A stretch of DNA of 64,000 bases from Plantago major (GCA_026545765.1 CM048840.1:27222765-27286764); one strand, 5' to 3'; shown: positions 11,703 to 24,169, counted from the stretch's first letter. The notes: generated by a model not told the origin, from the sequence alone. Numbers and translations are program-made.

Positions 11703-12685
11703 CAGGAATGAGGGCCGGCCCATAAAATCCGAGGCCATGTGCAAATCTTCAATTTCATATACTATATATTAACATTACCTTATACATGTAAATTACAATT
11801 AAGCATTTTTTACTTCCTACAATGCATGCATTTAAAATAAATGATGAATTTAAAACATTAAATGAACCCTGAGTATAAAAATTATCATGTTCAACCAAAA
11901 TTTAAAACATTGTGCTTTTAAGTGAAAAACTACATTTTAGTTTTTTTTAACGAATATAACTTATTTTTACTTAACTTAAAGGGAGTGATTGATATAGAAT
12001 TAAAACCTTAAATTAAGTAAAAGTACCGATGATTCCCTTTAATTTACAAAAAATACCGATGGCAATAAAAACCTTGTGCAGATGCATATTTTTTACTTTT
12101 TATTGTCAAATAGGATGTTTAAATTTTACATAAAATGTTTAAGGATGTTAAAATTAAATGTTTAATTTTTATATTAAACATGTACGCATATTAAAATAAT
12201 CTCGAAAAATTAAAAAGTAATTTTTGACTTAACTCAATATAAAATAAAAATGACAACACCATGAATATGAGTCTACACATAGAACTAAAACAGGAAAATG
12301 TTAAGAAAAATAAAATGTTTAAAGAATTAAGAAAAACAAAGCTACAAATATAACTGTAATATAAAAACTTTAAGAAATCAAGAGAAAACCGAAATGTTAA
12401 AAGAATTAAGAAAAAAAGGAAAATGTTAAAAGAAATAAGGAAAAGAAAAATATAGTGTGGATGTGAGCAATTGAACCTAGGACCTCTTGTGGCCAAAGGA
12501 AAATTAGCAAAGGTATAACCACTAGGAGACAAATCACTTTAACATTGTTTTGCCGCGGTACATCTATTAGTAACATTTAAACATATTCAGAAAAAAAAAG
12601 AAAAAAAAAATTTGGGGCCCCGAAAATATGGGGGCCCTGTGCGGGAGGCCTCCCTGCACAGGGCCAGGGCCAACCCTGCTCTACA
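11703..12685. mobile_element. hAT-like non-autonomous element
   Basis: The left end reads CAGGAATGAGGGCCGGCCC. The right end read backwards gives AGCAGGGTTGGCCCTGGCCC, with further GGCC-rich subterminal sequence (GGGGCCCC, GAGGCCTCCC) just inside. These ends resemble the GGGCCGGCCC termini of plant hAT-like elements. The interior (about 900 bp) is AT-rich; the open frame across it on the minus strand is low-complexity Phe/Leu and not credible. A target duplication could not be fixed. Confidence 0.5.
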
Positions 12686-13678
12686 TCAAAACTCCATCTC
12701 TCCCACGTCAACTTTCTCCTTTCAGATGATATGTGTAATCGGTCACCAAGGCTAATGAATACATCGGTAAACCGTATGGTTGTAACTTCCCTGAACGCTT
12801 AACTTAATATAACTGTTTACTTTCAAAAACAAAAAAAGACTTTCTCCTTTTATCTCTTCTCAGTTCAATTATCGTTTAGATTATATGAATGAAGAAAGAG
12901 ATAATAGAAAATGAATAAATTTAGTAGGTTGTATTAATATATGAGAAAGATTAGAAAGGAAAAAAAGATACTTATTACTTTTTGAAGGGTAATGAGAGAT
13001 CTGTTCCGACTTAATGGTTTCCTCTTCTCTACCGCATGCTGCATTACCTCTTGGTGCTTTACAGATTGTACCATGATTGTACCATATGTATTAAATGTTG
13101 TACTGTACAACACATTAAATTATCAGGAGGTAGTTCAACATGTTGTAGGGTAGAAAAAACCCGACTTAATTCAACTAACATGCTTATTTCCATTACGGTA
13201 GTAGGAGACACTGTAGATTGAGGTTCCCTTCCCAACTGGTCTGCCTTCTTAGTTGCAACTTGCAATATTGATAAAAAAAAAAATGAATTCGTAAAATTTC
13301 AACAAGGTTTACATTTTGCTTTTGTGTGAATTTTAAGGAATTTGAATAAAATAGTAAGTAGATGGCAAAAAGTAAGAGAGAGAGTAGGAAAAGTAAGAGA
13401 TATAATGGATAAAGTATGAAAGAAGTGTTTAAAAAATTAATAAGTGCAGATAGTGGGTTTTAAAAAAAGAAAACGTTAAACTTTAGAAAAAAAATCCCAA
13501 AATGATAAAATGTAAACCTTTAAAAAAAAACGGTGGGAGTATAACACAAAGTAAACACACATACAAGTCATTCATAAGTGGACATTACACTTCAATTTAT
13601 GGGATAATTTCATACTAGTAGTAGCAGTAGCATTTATCTCCATTTACACATAAACCAGTACATATTACATGTTCAATG
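12686..13678. other. Intergenic, no gene seen
   Basis: AT-rich, with a few simple A tracts. Short open frames at 13036-13265 on both strands are not supported by codon structure or family resemblance. Confidence 0.4.
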
Positions 13679-14221
13679 TCATGATGCTATAATGTTTGAA
13701 ACGAGCAGGGCAATGCTAGAGACATCTAGGAACTTCTTAGTTATCTCTTTGATTGAAGGATCCATGCTTGGTGGTTGATCAAAAGCTTTGTCACAAGTTT
13801 CTGCTTCTTTTATGGCTGCAGATATCTTAGAAAGTAAATTCTTGTAGCCAGTTTTCGACGTCAAAATATGTTGTGCTTCTACAAGATCTATGAGTGCAGC
13901 ATTGTTATAGTTTGTGACACATGATATATATCTCTTGTACAACACAGGATCTTTAATATCGTCCGTTGGAGTGAACTTGTAGATTGCTAGGCCGCCTGAC
14001 ACTTGTGCATCCAAAACTAATTCGACGTCGGCCTTTTCAATGCTGATGCCTATGAGCAATTTTAGGTGCTTGAAGCATAGTATTGCATTGCGAGCTTTAG
14101 GACATATGGTACCAATCAAATCGGATGTTATAACATCTCGTTTTTCAGCAGTTGCTCTGCTAGAGAGAATTGTCAGCAGGAGAAGAATGGTGTGGATCAT
14201 ATTTTGGAATGGAAATGCCAT
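13679..14221 (-). CDS. Invertase/pectin methylesterase inhibitor (PMEI) family protein
   Basis: Single-exon gene of 180 residues starting at an ATG (14221). Residues 1-25 form a signal peptide (hydrophobic ILLLLTILSS, then ATA), so the product should be secreted to the apoplast. The mature part is a four-helix-bundle PMEI domain. Two cysteines lie near the N-terminus (TICPKARNAILCFKHL), one in ISCVTNYN and one in AETCDKAF, as in the paired disulphides of the family. The motif YKRYISCVTNYNNAALIDL is typical of it. Such proteins inhibit either pectin methylesterase or acid invertase, and sequence alone does not say which. It is rather divergent; the length is normal. A weak TATA-like TATATA occurs about 70 bp upstream. 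Confidence 0.82.
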   Translation of the reverse strand: MAFPFQNMIHTILLLLTILSSRATAEKRDVITSDLIGTICPKARNAILCFKHLKLLIGISIEKADVELVLDAQVSGGLAIYKFTPTDDIKDPVLYKRYISCVTNYNNAALIDLVEAQHILTSKTGYKNLLSKISAAIKEAETCDKAFDQPPSMDPSIKEITKKFLDVSSIALLVSNIIAS

Positions 14222-14898
14222 GTATTTTGATTTATCTTTATCTTTTTATCTTCTTGGTTGATATTTGTAGTGAGAAAAAGGATGACATTTTATATACATG
14301 GTGTATGAAAGAACTTTATTATTTTGTTATCTTTGATTACTTGCAAGGAAAAATTGTTATCTTTTTTCTTTTTCTTTCCATTCCAATGAGTAGAACCTTT
14401 TAAAAGATTTCAAACATTTTCTAAAGTGTTAATATGAAATATCCTGTGTTTGGTATAATATTATTGAAGATCCTATATGGTATTTTCTTTATCATAATTA
14501 TTTGTTTTCTTGTATTTATCTTTTATTGCTTAGTCTCCATGACTTGTATACACCTACCAATTGAGGTGGATTCATTACTCCTATTACCCTGCCATGAAAT
14601 TATTCATGTTCAAGGAAATAGAATACAAAACCATATTCTCTTATCTTGAGGTGTGATTTTAAGATCTGAGGGTTAATTTGTGTGACATCCTCTCATACAT
14701 TCACATCTTGTTTAGGAGTCATGCATTATGTTTTGGAGGGTGGCTGAGTAGTTACGCAATATATAATATGTAATACAATCTCACGTCGACATTATTAAAA
14801 CACACGAAACATGTACTTAGAATAGGAAAATAAGATGATTCTATCTTCATACATAGAAGATAACAATCATGTAACTGCAAATGTTTCTCTGAACCCTA
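14222..14898. other. Intergenic between PMEI and GST genes
   Basis: Both flanking genes run on the minus strand. The part near 14222-14330 is likely the PMEI promoter and 5' UTR; the part near 14898 is likely the GST 3' UTR. No other gene was seen. Confidence 0.45.
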
Positions 14899-15827
14899 TC
14901 AATGAGAAGAGGCGAAAAATGGAATTAGTTCTTTTCTTCGCCATTTGAAGTACGAAAAGATATCGCTCTTGGAGGGCATATACGACTCCTTGATCACCGA
15001 ATGATCAAGAAAACTACTCATCCAGGCAGTGATCGCAGGGAACTCCAGGGGATCAATAATTTTGACAGATGCAATCTCTTCCCAAACAGGTAATAAGTAG
15101 CTAACGAATCCGATTATTAGGTCCAAATATCCAACGGTTTCCCCTCCAAAAAATCTTTTTCCCTTTATTTTGTCCTCAATCTTCTCCAGTGCATCTCTAG
15201 CTGATTTCACTGATTTAGCCTGCAGTTCGCCTTCCGAACATAGTGCAAGCCACGCAGGATTCAAAAGCTGATGAACAAAATAAGTTTTTGTTAACGGCAT
15301 AATAGAACTAAAATGTATGCGACATGATAACAAAGAATGAGATTGCGTTACTTGTAAACATTGAATTGATTTAGACGGAGTAGTTTTTGTTAAATGCAGA
15401 GGATAAGTGTCATAAAAATTTAATGAAAACGCTTTTTATACTCAACTATAAACAGAAACTGAACTCTATATCAATTCCTTTGTAGAAACAAGACCATTGG
15501 ATATATAGCAACCTTTTCTTCAGAAAATTTAGCCCAAAACCGCGCTTGAGCTCTCTCGTAGGGATCTTGAGGCAACAGTGGATCGTCAACCCATACTTCA
15601 TCAATGTATTCGAGTATAAGAAAAGATTCGAGCACCGGTTTTCCATCATGAACAAGGACAGGAACCTTGCCGAAAACCGGGTTGAGCTGAGAAAGCAGAG
15701 GAGTCTTGTTGAAGATGTCTTCCTCAACGTACTCGTACTCTATGCCCTTGAGCTTCAATGCCCACCTTACTCTGTGGACAAATGGGCTAACCCAGAATCC
15801 CACTAGTTTCACACTAGTTGCATCCAT
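14899..15827 (-). CDS. Tau-class glutathione S-transferase (2 exons)
   Basis: Cytosolic enzyme that conjugates glutathione to electrophiles, used in herbicide, xenobiotic and stress response. Exon 1 is 15827-15513 and exon 2 15267-14899; the 245-bp intron has GT-AG borders in phase 0, giving 227 residues, the normal tau length. The N-terminal thioredoxin-like domain shows [19 protein letters not shown] with the predicted catalytic Ser14. It also has the glutathione-site motifs [17 protein letters not shown] and [11 protein letters not shown]. The C-terminal helical domain contains [12 protein letters not shown] and ends FFASSH. The single intron at this position is the usual tau gene structure. 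No break or missing key residue is seen. Assignment to a particular tau subgroup is not possible from this alone. Confidence 0.92.
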
Positions 15828-18052
15828 TTTTGTGGAACTGATGATATTAATTTGTGTTGCAATTCTTTATGTTTTTCTAGTTGTTTGTTTATATAGAAAC
15901 TATACTTTTGATTTTCTTTTCGCAGCCTGTCAATTCATGACAAACATCCGGGAAATTGCGTGGAGGAGAATTTGAAATGGAATTCGATTGTTGCAAGTTC
16001 TTGTTTTTATTGACACGTCATGTCATAGCTATCATTATTACTCAAATTCTCCATTTCTGCGAATCTACTACAAAATGCTCTAACAGTCTCCTCCAAGGTT
16101 TTAGACGTTTAGTGAACCCTAACTTTAAGCATATTAGATGATAATGGTGTTAATGAGCGGTTCACAAGAAAGTTCGGTCAACACGGAGGTGTTCACAAAT
16201 CAAATTGATCACGATAGGGTTCGGTCAACATCCAGATTTGAGCTCGAGATCAACCGACACAAACTTGTTCGTGAGAAAGCTCGAATTGTATATGTATCAT
16301 GGTTGATGAATAATGTTAGATTGTTAGTACTTTAAAAGATATATTCATTTAGCATGGTATTCAAACGATCGTGAGTAAGCTCGAAGACATCAAGCTTGAG
16401 TTCAAACACTATAATTTTGAGTTCGTATTTCACTTGTGAACAGGGCCGGGTTAAGTCTCATGAGAAACGGTATTATGGAGAGATTAAAAAATACGGATGA
16501 TCATGTTTGTAGATATGATCATGGGCTCCATAAGTCAAAAACTCAACTCTAACCGGCTCATTAGCAACCCATATAAAGGCGCAACCAATGCTAAACCCTC
16601 TCACTAAACAAACTCACATATCATCTCAATCCTGCCCATATCTTTACTCCTTCAATTCAGAGTGTTACTTACTCTGCATAGTTGGAAACCATGGCCTCTG
16701 AAACTGTGCAATGGCAATAAAAAACTGTAGGTGTAGTAAATAATATTAATGGGTGATGTTTGTGGCTGTCTTATTAATTCTAGAAATGGGACATCATAGC
16801 ACCAAGCAGACTTATCTATCTAATCGATATTGGTCTCTTCTGCTCTGTTTTCACGAGAGAGACAGAGAGAGAGAGAGAGAGGGGCTAAAAAATGGGTGAT
16901 ACTACAGTCTAATGTCCCTGTTCCCTTGCCAAATGACAATGAGCAATGTATGATTCAGATTTCCAGTGTGGAAAAAGGACAATACTTTAATGCTATTACC
17001 GAAGTACACTATTTTCCTGCAGGCTTAAGTAACTCATCAGATGTGCAGCACAATGGCAGATCTTGGAGCAGACAACAACACCATTGTTGCTTAGTTTTCA
17101 CATGCCCTTCCAAACAACTTCCTTGTCCATTAGGCACTCTTCAATTGCTAATCTTGAAGAGATTTGCATCACCCTTACCTCTTGCGTGGTTCAGATCAAT
17201 AGCAGAAGATATACCAAAGTGTAAAGAATGGTACTTGATGCGAAGAAGGGTACTTGATTGCAAGATAATCGACCATGTAACTAGAGGCGGAACCAAGAAA
17301 CTAGGACAGAGGAAAGTTCGAAAGCATAGCCAAAGATCTACCACTCTGAGAAAACTACACTCATCCAAGGCTGGAAATTTACATAGCACAACAGATGCAC
17401 CAATACAAGATGCAAAACATCACTTTAGAAAGGACGCCAACATCAACAACACTTACTATGAACACCCATAGAGGATGTCGAATCGAAAAGGAACCCGTGC
17501 AGTTTTTACCACTTGCATTGATGATAATGGATTTGGACTGTGTCTATAACAATTACAAGTTGTCTAAAGAGACAAGCACAAAAGCCACAAACTCAAAGTC
17601 CATTGTAGATAACAGGTGAGGAGGATTAAACAGTTGCTGAAAAAGCATTAAAAAAGAGGCAACTTAGCAGTTACAGTAACATTCACCATCATCATCATAC
17701 ATAAACTAGCAGATTATCTTCATCAAATCAAAGAAAAAGGTGAAAGGAAATGCATAAAGTAAACTCCTTCCATTAAAACACTACTAATCATATGTTATGA
17801 ACATAGCAAGAAGAACATCATGCTGCTGCTGCTGCAAATTTACTAACAAAATGAGTTGGCCCAACAAAAAAGCTTCAAAAAACCTATACTAGTACTATAT
17901 CTTCTTCCACCAAATTTCCTACATCTAAAACTGGACCAAATTTAGCTTCTTCTTTCATAACATGGATCAAGCAACCAACATACACTTAGATCATCAAGTC
18001 ATGGCAAACATACCAAACACTAAGCGGAAACAAAAGACCAAGTTCTTTCTCA
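15828..18052. other. Intergenic between GST and GRAS genes; no supported gene
   Basis: 15828-15900 is the likely GST promoter and 5' UTR. A TATAAAGG box near 16574, an ATG at 16691 and a frame that stops after nine codons suggest a possible decayed promoter or gene start (weak). A (GA)n tract lies at about 16858-16882. The 213-residue open frame at 16830-17471 begins with the GA repeat (RERQRERER) and shows no recognisable domain, so it is not called. The last 300 bp should include the 3' UTR of the GRAS gene. Confidence 0.4.
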
Positions 18053-19762
18053 TCAAAACCATGAAGAAACACTGAGCAAAGGTACATCATTCCAAGCCAA
18101 CGATAGAAATCCAGCCGGATTCGACTCAACAATCTTGTAACCATTCTCGTAGTGCCAAAGCAGTATCTTGGCCTGGCTAATCGCGTAATGACTAAACATG
18201 ACCGGCCCAAAACCCGCACCCTCCATCAAACACCTCCACCTTTCCTTATCCTCCATTCGCTCCATTCTCTCACTCTCCGGCCCAACCATTCCCCCAATTC
18301 GCACCCCAAATAACAGCTTTTCGACTCGTAACCGGTCCTCAGACTCCCGGGGCAAGTTCGGATCAAGCGATTCAAACACGGCAGTATAGTACCTAAGCGC
18401 ATTCTTAAACCGGTGCAAAAACCCTACCTTGTTCAAGCTCACTTCATACTCTCCTAACGTAACAACACACGGATTCAACGATTTCGCAAGCTTCAAAGCA
18501 GCCACAACACCATCATCACTCTCATCTAACAAATTATACAACTGAAGCATAAAATTAACAGCTAAAACCTCATCTGAATCAATCCGGAAACCAGAACAAT
18601 CGAGCTCCTCTAACGGCGTCAAAACCGGTTCAAACTCGAAATTCAGATCCAAAACCTTCGCAAACTCACGCAATCGATTGCCAGTAGCCGAAAGCGACAC
18701 CGCCGGAGATTTCCCCAAAAGCGGTGCGGGTATACCCGAGATCCGGATAAGGTCGGGTTTTCCGGCTGGTCGGGTAGCAAGAGCTTGCAGAAATGCGGCC
18801 CATTGGATCCCTTGTACTATACCGAAATCAACTATGTGGATCCTTTTAGCACTCTGTGTAGCTTCGAGAATGGCTTGATTAGCCGTTAGATGAGCGAATT
18901 TCGTGTAAGGGCAAGCGTCGTTGAGAGATTTGTAAGACAAGGTGTACTCTTCAGGGGCAGTATCGTAAATTTCTACCTGTTTGTTAGCTGGAGAAGATGA
19001 AGAAGAAGAGACTCTGTTGTAGAGAGCTTCCGAGAAGTAGTAACAGACTCGCTCCAACGGATCGCCGTTCGGGTTCACCATTTCCCTGAGCCGAATCAGC
19101 GATTTCACTGAGTTGTCCGAGTTACACTCAACGAGTCGAGCGCAGTCGAGTAAAGCTCTCAAAATCGGTTTTGCAGACGAGGCAGTGTTTGTAGTGACGT
19201 CAGCAGGTGGAGTGGCTACCTTGGGCTCAAAATCCTCGGAGTTGCTGAGCTGGTTCGGGTCGACCCAGGTGTCGGAGAAGATGACTCGGTTGAGATCGGG
19301 CTGAGTCGCAACCGAGTTGAGACTGAGTCGACTCGGGAACGGATCGGTTGGTGGATAAGCCGGGTTTTCAAATTCGGTTCCAGTTTGCCAGAGATTGGAG
19401 CTTTCGGTGGAGTCTCCGCCGCCCATTAAGCTCTCCATCCACTCGTCGGAGTCGAAATCGGCGACTGGACCGGTGCATAGCTCGGAGAAGCGGAAACAAT
19501 GGGGGTGGTTTTCGAGATTGGGGAAGTGGAAACCGGGTTCGGGCGGTTCGGCAGGGACTTGAAAGGGGTCGGAAAAAGTGTACGGAGGCGGGTGAGTAGC
19601 GGAGGAGGAGGTGGAATTGGGCCATGGAGTGAGGCAGAAGGAGTTGATAGTGAGTAATTGCTGCTGCTGCTGCTGCTGTTGCTCTTCTTGTTGCTGCTTC
19701 TGCTTAATCACTTGCTGGGCAATTGCCATTAGATTTCCACTGTCCGTACACATATAGGCCAT
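18053..19762 (-). CDS. GRAS transcription factor, SCL4/SCL7 type
   Basis: Nuclear transcriptional regulator of the GRAS family. Single exon; the ATG at 19762 ([20 protein letters not shown]) is chosen because this N-terminus is characteristic of SCL4/SCL7, and upstream in-frame codons have no ATG. The product is 569 residues. Residues about 20-35 are Gln-rich; the next ~190 are an acidic, Ser/Pro-rich variable region. The GRAS domain fills the rest: leucine-rich region, VHIID-type motif written here as [14 protein letters not shown], second Leu-rich region, PFYRE-like region and SAW segment ending LLSVSSWF. The SCL4/7 group is linked to stress responses and, in Arabidopsis, to the gibberellin/SCL3 network (family knowledge, not shown here). 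The 5' flank (19770-19990) is GA/CT-rich, likely 5' UTR. Confidence 0.9.
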   Translation of the reverse strand: MAYMCTDSGNLMAIAQQVIKQKQQQEEQQQQQQQQLLTINSFCLTPWPNSTSSSATHPPPYTFSDPFQVPAEPPEPGFHFPNLENHPHCFRFSELCTGPVADFDSDEWMESLMGGGDSTESSNLWQTGTEFENPAYPPTDPFPSRLSLNSVATQPDLNRVIFSDTWVDPNQLSNSEDFEPKVATPPADVTTNTASSAKPILRALLDCARLVECNSDNSVKSLIRLREMVNPNGDPLERVCYYFSEALYNRVSSSSSSPANKQVEIYDTAPEEYTLSYKSLNDACPYTKFAHLTANQAILEATQSAKRIHIVDFGIVQGIQWAAFLQALATRPAGKPDLIRISGIPAPLLGKSPAVSLSATGNRLREFAKVLDLNFEFEPVLTPLEELDCSGFRIDSDEVLAVNFMLQLYNLLDESDDGVVAALKLAKSLNPCVVTLGEYEVSLNKVGFLHRFKNALRYYTAVFESLDPNLPRESEDRLRVEKLLFGVRIGGMVGPESERMERMEDKERWRCLMEGAGFGPVMFSHYAISQAKILLWHYENGYKIVESNPAGFLSLAWNDVPLLSVSSWF

Positions 19763-19801
19763 TCTTCTATGCTTCTGTTCTGTTGTTGTTGTTGTTGTCA
19801 A

Positions 19802-20840
19802 TCTAATGAGTATATTGTCACATAGTAAAGAGAGAAGGGAGAGGAAATGGTGATGGTGAAGAAGGAACAGGAAAGCTTAATACGGCGAGTGTGAGAGTGA
19901 AATGTGAATGTGAGAAAGAGAGGTGGTGAAAGGGAGAGATTGCCTTTCAGAAGAGGGTCATTGATTAAAAAGGAAAAGGTAAGGACTCAATGTTAACACT
20001 TTTTCTTCATTTTTACTGTTCCGTAGTTTCCTGTTTTGGGATCACTTCCCATCCCATCCCATCAAAACTTCCACAAACTATTGTTACACGGCCTTCATTG
20101 AGGTGGGTACATGATTTACCGACCGATTAAGTACATATTTTTTTTAAATATTACTCCCTCCCTCCCTCCGTATCATTTCAAAAGTTTTTTTTAAAGTTTA
20201 ACGTTTCATTTTTTATAAACTCACTATCTCTATTTATTAATTTTTTAAACACTCTATTTCATATTTTATCTATTTTTCTCACTTACTCGTTTTTCAAATT
20301 AAATTTATCGAATCGAATGGAATCGAATCAAATCAAACGAAATGAAACTTAAACGAACCGAAGAAATTACATTTGTCCCATTTTTTAATAATAATGAATA
20401 CTACATCCGGCCCATTAATAAATTCGTAAGGATACTTTTTTCTGGACGTTGACTGTAATTACTCGCAAATTACACGATAAAAGAATATAATAAAATTATA
20501 TTATAAAAATAAATTAAGTATATTTGACTAACATAACTTTGTTTTATACTTTTTTGTGCGTAATTTGCAAGTAATTTACGATTTAAGTTCGAGAAAAAAA
20601 TTCTCCTTAGAAAAATCGATTGTTAGTGGTTTAAATGGTACTCTCCTCGTAGTTTCTTATCTTAACTCAACTTTTACGGTAGAAAAGAAGGGTAATTCGA
20701 ATCGTAACTATACTTTTTATTTCATTGATCTACTAAAAGTCGTGTTAAAAAGAAAGAAAGAAAAAGGTTGAAAATATCTCAATTGGATAAATTTTCTTAT
20801 TTTTCTCGTACAAAAGATGGGTTGTGTAAATAAATGATAA
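19802..20840. other. GRAS gene 5' flank and intergenic DNA
   Basis: About 19770-19990 is purine-rich and probably transcribed leader. Further out, one Stowaway-like end (ACTCCCTCCCTCCCTCCG near 20154) is seen without a clear partner, then AT-rich sequence with GAATCGAATC-type short repeats. No gene was seen. Confidence 0.4.
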
Positions 20841-20897
<57 letters not shown>

Positions 20898-20898
20898 T
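20841..20898. repeat. (TAA)n microsatellite
   Basis: About 19 uninterrupted copies of the trinucleotide ATA/TAA. Confidence 0.95.
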
Positions 20899-20997
20899 TA
20901 ATGAACTTAAGAGAGCTAAACTGAAGAAAGTCGAATCAAGAGAGTCGAATCAAGACGAAATGAATCGAATCGAATCAATAGAACTGAACTAAACTGA

Positions 20998-21030
20998 ATG
21001 AGTTTTCAGTTGAAAAGAACAGAGCCTTAC
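20998..21030. mobile_element. Partial 'ACTGAACTGAA' MITE end
   Basis: The right end of the family (GAGTTTTCAGTTGAAAAGAACAGAGCC) is present. The left part is degenerate GAATCGAATC-like sequence extending back to about 20915. Confidence 0.5.
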
Positions 21031-21344
21031 TTTTTCTACTCTTCATCTTACCTTTTACCACTGACTTAATATTTTATTCTACTTTTTTAAAATTTACACA
21101 AAATTAAAAGGTAAATCTTGTAAAAGAACGGATGGAATATCAATAATGTTATAGAATTGAATAATTTATGTAATATTTTTCATGTATGTATCATAATTAT
21201 AATTTTTGTAAAAATATGATATGACTGTAATATTTGTTGCCTCTTTTTTCTCGCTCTAAAAAGGATCCTCCGGAATACTTACTATTTCTCTTCTTTTTTT
21301 CATTTTTTGCTTTCAATTTTAAACAGATCATTGGGTAGATCATT

Positions 21345-21434
21345 TAGGCTCTGTTCTTTTCAACTGAAATTTACTGAACTGAACTGAACTGAACTGAACT
21401 GAATGAGTTTTCAGTTGAAGAGAACAGAGCCTTA
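21345..21434. mobile_element. Compact 'ACTGAACTGAA' foldback MITE
   Basis: A 90-bp copy: AGGCTCTGTTCTTTTCAACT at the left, the exact complement at the right (AGTTGAAGAGAACAGAGCCT with one change), and five ACTGA units in the middle. It is the cleanest copy of the family in the window. Confidence 0.75.
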
Positions 21435-21683
21435 TTGACTGTTTGACATAAGATTTTAGCAAACCTGACTTTAACAAACTTTCAGCATATTAATAACAAC
21501 TCAATTTTAAGTTAGTGTAATAGTGACTTAATATAATTTTTCAATTGAATAACAAACATGAAAATTTTGTGAATTAGTTGCTTAACTGACTCGTTAGTCT
21601 TTATGCCAGACCATTATTGATTGATCCACGAACTTTTATGCTGGCACGGTCACTTCTAAACTAGTTTGCTTGTGATTTAGTAG

Positions 21684-22005
21684 TGCTCCCTCTATCCCGG
21701 GTTGAACTCTATGCGGGCCCGAGTATAAATTTTAAGTGAATGGTGAATAGAGTAGGAAAAATACTATTTTCAGACGATCAAGTTTTTGACCTTTTTCAAA
21801 TTTTTTTACTGATTATTTAATTAATCTTAAATCAAGAATGTAAATGTTCAATTTTTATATAATGAAACTTTAGGGGCTAAATTTTCATTATATAAAAAAA
21901 TTGAACATTTTACATTTGCGGTTTAAGATTAATTCGTAGTCAAAGTTGGAAAAATTTGACCGCAAAAAGTCAAAGCGGGAAGCTTGATCCGGGACAGAGG
22001 AAGTA
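21684..22005. mobile_element. Stowaway-like MITE
   Basis: The left end CTCCCTCTATCCCGGG and right end CCGGGACAGAGGAAG are inverted; the element is about 320 bp with no coding capacity. Its right half recurs at 1737-1862. Confidence 0.65.
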
Positions 22006-22097
22006 ATAAATAAAGTAGGAGATGGAGTAAATAAAGTATGAAATATAGTGAATAAAGTAGCAGATGTAGTAAATAAAGTAGGAAAGAAATTTTCAAT

Positions 22098-22681
22098 GTA
22101 GGCTCTGTTTGGCATAAGCTTATCAGCTCAATGAGCTTATTTTCGTAATAAAGTTGTTACGTAAACGCCTAGTTGGTAGTTGATAAGCTTGTCCATGAAG
22201 TTTATCGAAAAAATGAGCTAGCTGAACTGTTTTTACATACCATGTATAGCAAATCAGCTACCTTATCAACTAATTGATTTACTTAACACTTTTATAAAAA
22301 TAAACTAGATTATCAATTACTTAATTAACTACAACCTGGCTTATCAGCTAGTTTTGCTAGACAGAGCCTAAGGCTCTGTCTAGCAAAACAAGCTGATAAG
22401 CTAGCTAATAAGATAGCTGATAAGGTAGTTAGTAGTTGATAGAGTATCTGATTAGCTAGTTGGTTTTTATAAAAGTGTTTAGTAAATCAATTAGTTGATA
22501 AGCTGGCTAATTTGTTAAGTATGATATGTGAAAATAATCAGATAGTTTTTTTTTTTAATAAGCTTCTTGAACAAGCTTATTAGATCAGCTAGTTTATCAG
22601 CTACCGAATATACATTTATGTAACAAGCTTGTTACGAAAATGAGTTTATCAAACTGATAAGTTTGTATTAAACATAGGCTT
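22098..22681. mobile_element. Two hAT-like MITEs joined head to head
   Basis: The first copy is 22098-22370 and the second 22371-22681. Each begins TAGGCTCTGT... and each contains many AGCTGATAAGCT/AGCTTATCAGCT units. The junction reads AGACAGAGCCTAAGGCTCTG, so two terminal ends abut in inverted orientation with no sequence between them. Confidence 0.65.
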
Positions 22682-23149
22682 AAAGGGATAATAAGTTAAA
22701 ATTGTGGCTAACTACAAAACACTCCACTGAACATAACAATACACCAATACACCATTTTAAGTTTTGAGTTATTACGAATGGATCCAAAAAGAACATGCAT
22801 CATCTTGTTGTGTTTGTCAATTATTTTAAACTCACTGGACTTTGAATTGTTGACATCCTCTCTCAATTTCAAATATTTAAGTATATTTACCACTAATTTA
22901 ACATGTACAATTTAATGAAATTATTTTAGCAAAATATTACATGATCGTTTAATTGATCGATAATCATTTGTAACATACAAAAATAAATAAGCTGTTGAAT
23001 TATTTTATACTATTATGTATTTTGAAAATTAGCTACGTATATTATCATGGATTGTGCTACGCAACAATATTCACATAAGTTCATTTATCAATTCCCTTTT
23101 TTGACTCATATATAAGTTATTGTCTAGTAATCATATATTTTTGCTAAAT

Positions 23150-23510
23150 ACTCCCTCCGTTTTAAGGTTGTCCCATATTGCCAGGTTGAACGTCTCGTCG
23201 AAGATATCAATTTGTATGATTACCATATACTCGTATTTACTAATATTCCTTCCGTTTTAAGAAAATTGTCTTGCATTGACATTTTGAGCGTCTAGTTGAA
23301 GCTGTCACGTTTCATTTTTTTGTCATTTTAGAAAATTTATATTCCAATTAGTTAGAGTTGAACCTCACATGAAAATAATATCATTTTCTAATAAAGTAGT
23401 GAACCACACATGCTATATTAATAGTATTCTTACCTTGTGACAATTTTTTTTTATATCAGAGTGATTAAATTTGTTAAAATGTATATTGGGTATATTTATT
23501 AGTTTTAGAC
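23150..23510. other. Fragments of Stowaway-type ends in intergenic DNA
   Basis: Two close copies of CTCCCTCCGTTTTAAG / TTCCTTCCGTTTTAAG (near 23153 and 23246) occur in the same orientation without clear opposite ends. This suggests decayed or partial copies. No gene was seen. Confidence 0.4.
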
Positions 23511-24002
23511 TATGTTTTAAAATTCGGGTTCGACCGGCCGGTCCGACCGATCGAACCGCTAAACCGGTATGGAACGGCCCAAATAGGGGAAAAAACCGGC
23601 CTTAAGCCGCTCGGCCCAAAATCGGGTTGGGCCGGTGACCCGGAACCGAGTTGGGCCTTTTTTTTTTTTTTGCATCTAAACCCCGCACGTGCGAATTTAG
23701 GAAGAAAAGTATTAAATAAAAAATATATTTAATTTATATAGTCCAAGAATAAAAAATACAGGCACAAAGAAAAAAAGTCTATGACATTTTTTTTTCCCTT
23801 CTAGTCGAGTCGTGAGAGCCTGGGGCTTTTTTTTTTTTAATTAAGGGTTTTTTTTTAAAAAAAACCTTAAAATTCCTTCCATTGAGATGTACTAGTTAAT
23901 TGTTATGTATATTTTGAGTTTTCCATTGAGTTTACACTTTATAATGCAAATCAAACATAAAATCTATATTTGTTCTATTTATTAGTTATTCATTTTGTTG
24001 AT

Positions 24003-24059
<57 letters not shown>

Positions 24060-24160
24060 TGACATCATACCGGCTCTATCCGGGTGAACCGGTCCGACCC
24101 GGTTGAACTTTTTTTGGAGGGTGACCGGCTCAACCTCCGATTCCGGGTTTTAAAACATAG
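23511..24160. mobile_element. MULE-type non-autonomous element with 9-bp target duplication
   Basis: It is flanked on both sides by GTTTTAGAC (23502-23510 and 24161-24169), a perfect 9-bp direct repeat as left by Mutator-like transposases. The termini are inverted: TATGTTTTAAAATTCGGGTT at the left and CCGGGTTTTAAAACATAG at the right. GACCGG-rich subterminal sequence is present on both sides. The interior has no coding capacity and has picked up an (AT)n tract. Confidence 0.75.
24009..24054. repeat. (AT)n microsatellite
   Basis: About 23 AT dinucleotides, inside the MULE-type element. Confidence 0.95.
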
Positions 24161-24169
24161 GTTTTAGAC

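Noticed and set aside
12191..12532. 113-residue minus-strand frame rich in Phe and Leu
   Set aside because: It is the translation of an AT-rich, A-tract-rich transposon interior; low complexity, no motif.
16830..17471. 213-residue open frame (+) between the GST and GRAS genes
   Set aside because: Starts in a (GA)n tract, has no recognisable domain, and overlaps open frames on other frames and strands; the region is more likely a non-coding flank of the GRAS gene.
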